From the NCBI GenBank assembly GCA_002732755.1, contig NVSP01000047.1, positions 2,122 through 8,558 on the forward strand: a stretch of 6,437 nt of DNA, in the 5' to 3' direction. The notes under the pieces were generated by a model. It saw only the letters and a program-made list of their open reading frames with translations, was not told the origin of the DNA and ran no database searches. The stretch comes from Phycisphaera sp. (GTDB lineage: Bacteria; Planctomycetota; Phycisphaerae; Phycisphaerales; UBA1924). A program made the position numbers and the translations under genes. Shown in pieces: positions 1 through 5,685 of the stretch. Numbering within the stretch: position 1 is the first letter of the stretch; each line of letters begins with the position of its first letter.

Positions 1-623
1 CGTAACGCTTTCATAATATCTCTGCTCCTGTGCAGGCTGCGCGAACGCATCTTCTCGACCGTGTTGACCTGAAGCTCACCAGACGCGACCGAATTACGAA
101 GCTCTTCATCCTCGACGCGGTTGGCACCCAGGGCGTTTGCGACGCGTTCACGCTCGGCGGGGTCTTTCCAACTCGCCGCGAGCTTGCCGCGGAGGTCAGC
201 ATTGAGCCTGCTCCGCAGCGTTTCGATCGCGGCCTTGGTTGATTCCGATTTCTCGATCCTTGGCGTGCTCGACTTGGTGCTGGCAAGCGAAAGGATCCGC
301 TCCATGTCGCACGGGCGTTCCCGCTCGGCGAGTCTCGTGCTCTTGCGAACAAGCGCCAGATACGCCCAGCGCGCCAGCATCTGCGATGCGTTGCTGATCC
401 GATCGGCACATTCCTCGGGCGTCAGATCATCACCAAGAAGCTCGTTTGGACGCTCCTCGATCATCTTCCACACCCGGCAGTTCGCCCACGAAACCATGTC
501 ATCAAGATCAACGCATGTGTTGCGCATCCGGTGCAGATGGTTCTGGCACGCACTCTCGATCCTTGGTCTACAGCTCTGCTCGAACCGCTCCCAGAACTCG
601 CTCTCAAAGGTTGTGTGTTTCAT
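1..623 (-). CDS. Divergent sigma-70/ECF-like protein, 3' end cut by window
   Basis: Reading leftwards from ATG at 623-621, 207 codons are open to the window edge, so the C-terminus is missing. Residues about 30-57 (HRMRN...DLDDMVSWANCRVWKMIEE) resemble sigma region 2.1-2.2, where the usual form is D-D-L-V-Q-E-x-F-x-R-x-W. Residues about 80-101 (LARWAYLALVRKSTRLAERE) resemble the region 2.3-2.4 helix. Residues about 162-205 (ANALGA, then VNTVEKMRSRSLHRSRDIMK) resemble the region 4 helix-turn-helix, where TVxxRxxRAR is typical. The stretch between these parts is longer than in a standard ECF factor. Start choice: GGAGG lies 7 bases upstream, inside the end of the TPR gene, and the TPR stop shares one base with this ATG (TGATG), implying translational coupling. 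The inferred role is promoter recognition or a related regulatory function. The family call is from pattern only; a DNA-binding protein that is not a true sigma factor is possible. Confidence 0.55.
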   Translation of the reverse strand, partial: MKHTTFESEFWERFEQSCRPRIESACQNHLHRMRNTCVDLDDMVSWANCRVWKMIEERPNELLGDDLTPEECADRISNASQMLARWAYLALVRKSTRLAERERPCDMERILSLASTKSSTPRIEKSESTKAAIETLRSRLNADLRGKLAASWKDPAERERVANALGANRVEDEELRNSVASGELQVNTVEKMRSRSLHRSRDIMKAL

Positions 624-1282
624 CACTCGCCCTCCGCGTCGTGCATCGTCGATGCGAGTTTGCGGTAGAGCGCATCGAGCGCCCACAGGTGCGGCGCCAT
701 ATCGAGCAAGCTGTCATCGAACCGCAGGTACGAATACAGATCCGTGCCGGGCTCGAGGAGTTCTTCAAGATTTCCAAGAGCCGCGAACACATCGTTGGCG
801 TCGTGTTTGCGCCCGGAGTCAAAGAACGCGCGGGCGCCGGTCATCATCACCGGCACACTCGTCGGTGCCGCATCCCATGCCTTGAGAAACCACTCGATGG
901 CTTCTTCTGCGCGCCCGAGTCGAACCAGACGGTCCGCGATGTTGCCATAGCTGACTTCTTTGCGCCGATCGGTGTCGGCGTACTTTGCCGCGACCATCTC
1001 AACATCAACCGCCTCTTCGAGCTTGCCACGCGCCGAGAGTGTCAGCGCCCGCTGGTTGGGCCTTGCCCAAGCAGGGTTGGAGTGGCCGTCGCCGTCGGTC
1101 TCGTCGTATTTGCGGATCAGCAAATTGAGTTCTCTGCCGATTTCTGAGAGTGCGTTGTCATCGCCGCGCGTCCGGGCTGCGTGTGCAAGGTTGCACCAGT
1201 CCATGATGGCTGCCTCGATCGGGCTGAGCCTGCGCGGGTCGTCTGTGGTCACGATGGTGCTTTGGGATCTGTCGCTGTTCAT
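623..1282 (-). CDS. TPR-repeat protein, partner of the sigma-like gene
   Basis: This 219-residue protein is soluble, with no signal peptide or membrane segment. Alpha-helical repeats fill the middle. The clearest TPR is residues about 110-142 (VSYGNIADRLVRLGRAEEAIEW... ending D-A-A-P), with the usual small residues, the G at the turn and the closing P. Weaker repeats lie at about 70-102 (ending GKLEEAV...) and 143-171 (ARAFFDSGRKHDAND...). TPRs bind other proteins, so a natural inference is that it binds or modulates the sigma-like product encoded directly downstream. The start is ATG at 1282-1280 with GGAAAGGG about 7 bases upstream. It is the first gene of a minus-strand pair and its TGA overlaps the next ATG by one base. 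The specific function is unknown. The TPR call is good and the partnership is inferred only from operon structure. Confidence 0.75.
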   Translation of the reverse strand: MNSDRSQSTIVTTDDPRRLSPIEAAIMDWCNLAHAARTRGDDNALSEIGRELNLLIRKYDETDGDGHSNPAWARPNQRALTLSARGKLEEAVDVEMVAAKYADTDRRKEVSYGNIADRLVRLGRAEEAIEWFLKAWDAAPTSVPVMMTGARAFFDSGRKHDANDVFAALGNLEELLEPGTDLYSYLRFDDSLLDMAPHLWALDALYRKLASTMHDAEGE

Positions 1283-1553
1283 GTTGAGTCCCTTTCCGTT
1301 GAAGTCTGTCCCGGCCCACGCACGCGTGAACCGATATGAGTCCGCTGTCTATACGAACCTCTGACAACTCAGACGGATTCCAGAGCAAAAAGTTTCTATT
1401 TACTAACAAAATTCCACAAAATCACCAATCTGGTGTCAGGAGGCAAGGTCATTCTGCGGAACCAGTCCCGTTGAGATCGCACCCGTACCCAGCCGTTACC
1501 CGAACGAGTGCGACGATTGCTGGCACATTGCGATGCCAAGAAAGGAACTGGAT
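1283..1553. other. Divergent intergenic region
   Basis: This non-coding stretch lies between the minus-strand TPR gene and the plus-strand secreted-protein gene, so it should hold promoters for both. An AT-rich island lies at about 1388-1426. Just after it is a small inverted repeat (CACCA, ATC loop, TGGTG) at about 1424-1436. An 8-bp palindrome, CACGCGTG, is at 1321-1328. I tested several -35/-10 pairings by eye on both strands and none is good enough to call a promoter. Confidence 0.4.
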
Positions 1554-2054
1554 ATGGCTCTCTTGAATGAAAAAATGAAACGATCGTGCCTGATTGCCGC
1601 CCTCGGAGCGGCCCTCATGGCGTCCGCCGGAACCGCATCGGCGCAACACCGCAGCTCCGGTTGGAGCGACTCTGGATACTCCGCCCAGCACAGCGCCGGT
1701 ACCCTCATCGTCGATGGAAACCGCTATGTGCTCAAAGGCCGGCGCACCATCGCCTACCAGATCCGCGAGGCGCTCCGGTGCGCCGGCTACCGCGCGTATA
1801 TCCACAACGGTTGCGTGACCGTTAGATTCCGAGGGAGACAGCCAAATATCTCGCTGACAGGCTGCGACTACCGCATCGAGCAAACATGCACCTACGGCCG
1901 GCTCACGCTTAGGCCCTACCGCATCGGACGCGACTACCAAGAGCCTGTCTACAGGAGCCGAAACAACTGGAACAGACATCGCCAGCCGCATTTCCGCTGG
2001 CACTACACACCAAGACGCCGAGGCTGCGATTCGGGTTTCAGTATCCGTTTTTAA
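1554..2054 (+). CDS. Secreted Arg/Cys-rich protein of unknown function
   Basis: This is a 166-residue precursor. Residues 1-30 form a Sec signal peptide: a basic start (NEKMKR), a hydrophobic core (CLIAALGAALMASAG) and an A-S-A site predicted to be cut before Q31. The mature part of about 136 residues is strongly basic (many Arg, several His, Trp and Tyr) and holds five Cys, four of them in the centre (ALRC, NGC, TGC, QTC) and one near the C-terminus. Four could pair as two disulfides, leaving one. A central stretch (TIAYQIREALRCAGYRAYIHNGCVTVRF) reads as an amphipathic helix then a strand, loosely like a BON-type fold; this is weak. Start choice: AAAGGA at 1541-1546 sits 7 bases before ATG 1554. 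An in-frame ATG at 1533 has no such site. The gene stands alone, with a hairpin downstream. I do not recognise the family. A cell-envelope or periplasmic role is the only supported statement. Confidence 0.72.
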   Translation: MALLNEKMKRSCLIAALGAALMASAGTASAQHRSSGWSDSGYSAQHSAGTLIVDGNRYVLKGRRTIAYQIREALRCAGYRAYIHNGCVTVRFRGRQPNISLTGCDYRIEQTCTYGRLTLRPYRIGRDYQEPVYRSRNNWNRHRQPHFRWHYTPRRRGCDSGFSIRF

Positions 2055-2075
2055 TACTTGCTGAACCACAGTGAT

Positions 2076-2091
2076 GCCGACTCCTCTCGGC
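2076..2091 (+). repeat. Small inverted repeat after the secreted-protein gene
   Basis: GCCGA and TCGGC form a perfect 5-bp stem around a 6-base CTCCTC loop, 21 bases after the stop codon at 2054. It is short and may be chance. It is listed because it lies just before the much stronger hairpin at 2110-2141. Confidence 0.25.
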
Positions 2092-2109
2092 GATGACAAC
2101 CACACCCAC

Positions 2110-2141
2110 CGACAACCCGCCAATCAAATGGCGGGTTGTCG
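2110..2141 (+). terminator. 13-bp GC-rich hairpin, probable terminator
   Basis: A perfect 13-bp inverted repeat (CGACAACCCGCCA pairing with TGGCGGGTTGTCG) encloses the 6-base loop ATCAAA. It begins 55 bases after the stop of the secreted-protein gene and ends 62 bases before the cytochrome gene start, where a transcription terminator is expected. No clean U-tract follows: the next bases are TGTCGGCAATCTCTTGTGTTT, with only scattered T. It may therefore terminate weakly, need a protein factor, or act as an RNA-stabilising 3' end. Confidence 0.6.
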
Positions 2142-2203
2142 TGTCGGCAATCTCTTGTGTTTGGTGATACCGTACTGCTAACCAGTTCACCGGAGATACA
2201 CGC

Positions 2204-3115
2204 TTGCAGATCCCATATGATTCACCCTGGGTACAGGTCTTTGGCAGACTCCACATCGTGGTGCTGCACTTTCCGATCGCGCTTGTCGCCGTCGCAGCCA
2301 TGATGATTGTTTGGTCGTTTATGCGCCGCCCGCGTGAGGGCGAGAGCAGACCGATAAGCCCAGCACTCTGGCTTGTGGGGATCGCTGCCCTCTCAGCAAT
2401 CGCAACATCAGCCACCGGCTGGGTGTTTGCCGGCGGCGAATACGCCGACACCAAAGGAACGCTCAACCTCCACCGCTGGCTCGGCGTTTCTTCCGCGGTA
2501 ATCGTCCTTGTTGCCTACATCGTCGGCGCCGTTGCGCACAAGGTATCCAGTTCACGCGCCAACAGGATCTACATCGCATTGGTATTCATCGCCGCACCGC
2601 TTGTCGGTTTCACAGGCCACATCGGTGGGGGGCTTGTCCACGGCAAAGACTTCGTAATCAAGCCGCTTCTTCGCAGCAAGAATGTTGAAAAACAGTCTGA
2701 GCCTGAAAGCGATCCAACTCCACTGGATCAGAAAGTCCTCGAAGAGATCACAAAACCAGAGGCAGATCCACAGAACGATCCGCCGCTGCTGTCCGGCCCA
2801 ACGGTCGATCTCGAAGAACCCGCTGCACCGATACCATTGCTATCGGTTTCCTTCGAGACCAATGTCTTTCCGATCCTTGAGAACTCGTGCATCCGTTGCC
2901 ACAACCCGGATAAATCAAGAGGCCGGGTTCGCCTTGATGATCTCGAACATGCCTTACAAGTGGTTGAGCCGGGCAATCCAGACGAGAGTCTGATCGTCAA
3001 CATGATCGAACTGCCCGAGAACGATGAAGATTTGATGCCACAGGATGGTCCGCCGCTGGCAGACGAAGAAATCGCAATCATCAGAGCGTGGATCGCATCG
3101 CTCCAGCCCGAATAG
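2204..3115 (+). CDS. DUF2231-like membrane protein fused to a cytochrome c domain
   Basis: This 303-residue protein has two parts. Residues 1-150 hold four predicted membrane helices (about 17-40, 55-77, 91-111, 121-146) with His at or near helix ends: H17 and H22 in a LHxxxxHFP motif, H90 in HRWLG, then H139 and H146. This resembles DUF2231 and could bind b-type heme (inference). A Pro- and acid-rich linker covers about 160-212. Residues about 213-303 form a planctomycete-type cytochrome c domain (PSCyt1-like): heme c site C229-I-R-C232-H233, likely axial M278 in LMPQDG, and a closing EEIAIIRAWI helix. The predicted role is electron transfer at the cytoplasmic membrane, with the heme c domain outside; partners are unknown. 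The start is TTG, chosen because GGAG at 2192-2195 lies 8 bases upstream and residues from 3 on fit the domain. The 3' end is 14 bases from the convergent gene at 3130. No other respiratory gene is nearby. Confidence 0.85.
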   Translation: MQIPYDSPWVQVFGRLHIVVLHFPIALVAVAAMMIVWSFMRRPREGESRPISPALWLVGIAALSAIATSATGWVFAGGEYADTKGTLNLHRWLGVSSAVIVLVAYIVGAVAHKVSSSRANRIYIALVFIAAPLVGFTGHIGGGLVHGKDFVIKPLLRSKNVEKQSEPESDPTPLDQKVLEEITKPEADPQNDPPLLSGPTVDLEEPAAPIPLLSVSFETNVFPILENSCIRCHNPDKSRGRVRLDDLEHALQVVEPGNPDESLIVNMIELPENDEDLMPQDGPPLADEEIAIIRAWIASLQPE

Positions 3116-3129
3116 TCAGCGGCGTATGG

Positions 3130-4053
3130 TCAGCCAGCAGTCAGGTTAGCTCGGCACACATTGAAAGCAGCCGCGAAAAACTGCGCAACCCGGTTGTGCT
3201 GCACCGTCGGGTCTTCACTTTTAACCACTTCTCTGATTGGCAGCACCGCGACCGGAAGCTCATTCTTACCGGTGATCCAGCCGCCAACGGGCAATTCATC
3301 CCAAGAATCGGTTTCGCTTTTGACATTTGACCGCCACGGCGCGACATACCAATACCCGCCCGCGGAGAGCTTGCCGGGAGGTGCCAGCCCCATGACCACG
3401 AGCTTGGGTGGCATCTCATCCTCTGCAGAAAGCCTGACCTGCATGCTCAGCTCAAAGCTGTGTGGCCACATCCGAACCGGGCTTGCCCCTTTGATGGTCC
3501 ATGAAACCTGTTCGAGCACCGAAGCCGTATTGCCGTACAACCTCAAAAGCTCGGCGTGCGCCATTTGAGACAAGACGCCAAACTCGGCACCGGCTGCGAC
3601 ACCATGCTCGGGGGTGGGCTGATTTTCCGGGATCATCCGTTTGGGTTCGCCGGCGTGCTGCTTGACCGCATCAATCATCCAGCTTCTGGCATCGTCGAGC
3701 GTCTTTCCAACCAGTTCAATCTTGTCAATTTCGGCACCTGATTCTTCGACCAGCAACAAATTTAGATTCCAGAGCCGAATCACACCGCGCATCGGGCGAT
3801 CACCCGACACCGGCTCGCTCGCAAAAAGCCCATCCAAAAGTCCCTGCCCCGAATACCACATCATCGCCGCGTGCTGCCCATTGCCGTGCGGGCTTGCCCA
3901 TGACTTGCCGACAAGCCCCGCGAGCCTGACCGCGTGGTGCGCCTGCGCCCATGTCTGAGCCAGATCCGCCGAGTCATGGCCAGCCAACTCCCACCAGTGG
4001 ACAGCTTCCGCCGCAAGATCGCCCGCTCTGAGTGTGCCCACGCTGTCTCCCAC
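3130..4053 (-). CDS. DUF5996-like protein, function unknown
   Basis: This predicted cytosolic protein has no signal peptide or membrane helix. The preferred start is GTG at 4053-4051 (307 residues), because GAGGGAGGA at 4069-4061 is an excellent Shine-Dalgarno site 7 bases upstream. The frame stays open to a GTG at 4125, which would add 24 residues (331 total) but has no ribosome site. From memory, the order of elements matches DUF5996: an N-terminal helix with W, H and VRL; a QHAAMMWYSGQGLL strand; a KGASPVRMWPHSFELSM motif (family: GKxSPVHFFWGSFDL); a YWYVAPW strand (family: FYAYAYPEP); and a final AVLPIREVVKSEDP plus helix (family: FLLPYEAVRxAxDP). Identity is low, so this is a remote assignment, and the biochemical role of DUF5996 is unknown. 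It is convergent with the cytochrome gene and divergent from argR, so a link to arginine metabolism is only positional. Confidence 0.6.
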   Translation of the reverse strand: MGDSVGTLRAGDLAAEAVHWWELAGHDSADLAQTWAQAHHAVRLAGLVGKSWASPHGNGQHAAMMWYSGQGLLDGLFASEPVSGDRPMRGVIRLWNLNLLLVEESGAEIDKIELVGKTLDDARSWMIDAVKQHAGEPKRMIPENQPTPEHGVAAGAEFGVLSQMAHAELLRLYGNTASVLEQVSWTIKGASPVRMWPHSFELSMQVRLSAEDEMPPKLVVMGLAPPGKLSAGGYWYVAPWRSNVKSETDSWDELPVGGWITGKNELPVAVLPIREVVKSEDPTVQHNRVAQFFAAAFNVCRANLTAG

Positions 4054-4161
4054 AATACAATCCTCCCTCTCCATCGGGCGTGCAAACCAGTTCCGGTCGC
4101 CAGTTGTTCCGATCAGCCTACCCACGAGTTTGGTGCCGGGCGTGGTAGGATGAGAATGGGC

Positions 4162-4190
4162 TTGACATATTTATGCACTGCGTCTATATT
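4162..4190 (+). promoter_or_regulatory. Near-consensus sigma-70 promoter of argRCB
   Basis: The -35 is TTGACA (4162-4167, 6/6), the spacer is exactly 17 bases, and the -10 is TATATT (4185-4190, 5/6). Only five bases separate the -10 from the argR ATG at 4196. Transcription is therefore expected to start at the A of the ATG or within a base or two, giving a leaderless mRNA. No Shine-Dalgarno sequence precedes the ATG, which agrees with this. Confidence 0.8.
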
Positions 4191-4194
4191 CATT
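4177..4194 (+). promoter_or_regulatory. Candidate ARG box (ArgR operator) over the -10
   Basis: Compared with the ARG box pattern TGAAT-4 bases-ATTCA, the sequence reads TGCGT (4179-4183), CTAT, ATTCA (4188-4192). The right arm is perfect, the left arm matches 3 of 5, and the spacing is right. It covers the spacer end and the -10, so bound ArgR would block RNA polymerase. No second box is visible at the 2-3 bp spacing seen in E. coli tandem operators. The match is partial, so this is a hypothesis of autorepression. Confidence 0.35.
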
Positions 4195-4195
4195 C

Positions 4196-4663
4196 ATGTC
4201 CTACCACCGACGACACGAAGCCATCCGCCAAATCCTCGAAAAAGGCCCAGTTGAGAGCCAGGAGAGCCTACAAGCCGGCCTCGCCGAGTTCGGCATCAAG
4301 GCATCCCAAGCCACACTATCAAGAGATCTTCGAGAGCTTGGCATCGTCAAAGGCGCGATGGGCTACATCCTCGATTCCTCGTACATGGGCGGTGCCGGGC
4401 TTGAGTCTCGGCTCGAAGATGCCCTCCAGCGTGAGGTATTCCAGATTAGCCAGGCCCACGCGATGGTCGTCCTCCGCACCCGGCCCGGCGCTGCACAGGC
4501 CGTCGGAGCAGCGTTCGACACCGATCTCCCGGTTGGCGTAATCGCAAGCCTCGCCGGCGACGACACAATCTTCCTCGCAGTCGAACCAAATGAATCAATC
4601 GCCGCCGTCGCCGACCGCATGCGCGAACTTGCGGGCCTCACTGAAAACGAGCCCGCGAAATGA
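4196..4663 (+). CDS. argR: Arginine repressor ArgR
   Basis: This 155-residue protein has the normal ArgR/AhrC length. The N-terminal winged helix-turn-helix (about 1-65) has the recognition helix SQATLSRDLRELGIVK (37-52), matching the family's T/S-Q-x-T-x-S-R-D pattern. The C-terminal oligomerisation and arginine-binding domain (about 85-150) carries RTRPGAAQAVGAAFD (94-108) and the signature GDDTIFLAV (121-129), with D122-D123 the expected arginine contacts. As a hexamer with arginine it would bind ARG boxes and repress arginine genes. ATG 4196 is the only good start: upstream in frame there is no ATG, GTG or TTG before a stop at 4163-4165, and the -10 ends five bases before it, so translation is predicted to be leaderless. 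It is the first gene of argR-argC-argB and overlaps argC by 4 bases (ATGA), so repressor and enzymes are made together. Confidence 0.95.
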   Translation: MSYHRRHEAIRQILEKGPVESQESLQAGLAEFGIKASQATLSRDLRELGIVKGAMGYILDSSYMGGAGLESRLEDALQREVFQISQAHAMVVLRTRPGAAQAVGAAFDTDLPVGVIASLAGDDTIFLAVEPNESIAAVADRMRELAGLTENEPAK

Positions 4664-5685
4664 CGCTCCCAATCGCAATCGTCGGCGCCGGCGGCTACAC
4701 GGGCCAAGAACTCGTCGAACTTGTCCTGCGCCATCCCTCGCTCCACATCGAAGCACTCTTTGGGTCTAGCGACACCGCGGGCAAACCGTTCGGCTCGCTC
4801 GTCCCCCGTTTCCATGGCTGTGTGAATACAATGATCCGGGAAACTTCAGCTCAATCGATTGCTGCAACCGGAGTCCGGCATGTCTTCCTCGCCACGCCCC
4901 ACGAATTGAGCATGACCCTTGCGCCCAAGCTCGTCGAACTCGGTATCACCGTCTTCGATCTCTCCGGCGCCTTCCGTCTGAGCGATCTCGATTTGTATCC
5001 AAAGTACTACAACTTTGCGCACGCAAACCCAGACTCCGTAGAGTCGGCTCTGTACACGATCCCGGAACTCTGCCGCGAATCCCTCCCCGCTGCAAAGCTC
5101 ATCTCGCTCGCCGGGTGCTACGCAACATCAGTAATCCTGCCGATGCAGCCGCTCGTTGCAGCGGGGCTGCTCGACTCATCGAGACCAATCGTCACGGATT
5201 CGGTGTCAGGCATCAGCGGCGCGGGCAAAAAAGCAAACGCACAGACAAGTTTCTGCGAAGTAAGCCAGAGCCCGTACGCGGTATTCACACATCGGCACGA
5301 ACCAGAAATGATCGAGCATGTCGGTTCAGATGTCATCTTCACGCCACACCTCGCCCCATACAAGCGTGGCATCCTCTCAACGATCCACGCCGATCTTGCG
5401 CCGGGAGTTGGTCGATCGCAGATCACCGATGCCCTCGAAACGGGCTTCACAGATTCACCGTTTGTTCGGCTTCTCCCCGATGGCAAGTGGCCAAGCGTGG
5501 GCAATGTTGAACACACCAATATGATCGACATCGGCTTTGCGGTTGATGATTCGCGCGCGCACCTGATCCTTGTCAGCGCCATCGACAACCTGCTCAAAGG
5601 CGCATCTGGACAAGCAATACAAGCCCTCAATATCCACATGGACTCGGAAGAAACGCTCGGCTTTACAGCGGGGAGCTCGGCGTGA
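4660..5685 (+). CDS. argC: N-acetyl-gamma-glutamyl-phosphate reductase
   Basis: ArgC reduces N-acetylglutamyl-5-phosphate to the semialdehyde with NADPH, the third step of ornithine/arginine synthesis, in the cytosol. The 341-residue length fits the type 1 family. Visible motifs are the N-terminal nucleotide-binding loop GAGGYTGQEL (9-18), FLATPHELS (76-84), DLSGAFRL (100-107), the catalytic nucleophile C153 in LAGCYATS, DSVSGISGAGKK (180-191), and the substrate/catalytic HRHEPE (211-216). The site around C153 departs from the usual PGCYPT form: A replaces P before GC and A replaces P after CY. The second change is tolerated in the family. The essential Cys and His are present, so the enzyme is predicted active. 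The start overlaps the argR stop (ATGA) and the stop overlaps the argB GTG (GTGA), showing translational coupling. argJ is not between argC and argB, unlike in many argCJB clusters. Confidence 0.96.
   Translation: MTLPIAIVGAGGYTGQELVELVLRHPSLHIEALFGSSDTAGKPFGSLVPRFHGCVNTMIRETSAQSIAATGVRHVFLATPHELSMTLAPKLVELGITVFDLSGAFRLSDLDLYPKYYNFAHANPDSVESALYTIPELCRESLPAAKLISLAGCYATSVILPMQPLVAAGLLDSSRPIVTDSVSGISGAGKKANAQTSFCEVSQSPYAVFTHRHEPEMIEHVGSDVIFTPHLAPYKRGILSTIHADLAPGVGRSQITDALETGFTDSPFVRLLPDGKWPSVGNVEHTNMIDIGFAVDDSRAHLILVSAIDNLLKGASGQAIQALNIHMDSEETLGFTAGSSA

Noticed and set aside
251..566. 13-base direct repeat TCTCGATCCTTGG at 251-263 and 554-566
   Set aside because: Both copies sit in the sigma-like coding sequence, in the same frame, encoding similar short PRIE-type stretches. 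There are only two copies with no further similarity around them, so chance or codon bias is likely.
121..885. Long plus-strand open frame (254 codons) rich in Arg and Ser
   Set aside because: It lies opposite the sigma-like and TPR genes, has low-complexity R/S composition and no domain. The minus-strand frames have Shine-Dalgarno sites, coupling and recognisable motifs.
446..1147. Plus-strand frame of 233 codons opposite the TPR gene
   Set aside because: It is an antisense shadow. The TPR repeat pattern on the minus strand is clear and this frame shows no motif.
1533..1553. Upstream ATG at 1533 as start of the secreted protein
   Set aside because: It would add seven residues ahead of the signal peptide and place the AAAGGA site inside the coding region. 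ATG 1554 is correctly spaced from that site.
1449..2123. Minus-strand frame of 224 codons over the secreted-protein gene
   Set aside because: It is longer than the plus-strand gene but has no ribosome site or domain and runs through the hairpin at 2110-2123. The plus-strand frame has a signal peptide and AAAGGA before its start.
2142..2203. Promoter for the cytochrome gene (TTGTGT with a weak -10 around 2177-2184)
   Set aside because: No hexamer pair with acceptable match and spacing could be found by eye, so it is not called.
3116..3129. Shared bidirectional terminator between the convergent cytochrome and DUF5996-like genes
   Set aside because: The gap is only 14 bases and I found no convincing inverted repeat in or across it.
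5118..5639. Minus-strand open frame of 173 codons inside argC
   Set aside because: It is antisense to a certain argC, with no recognisable motif.
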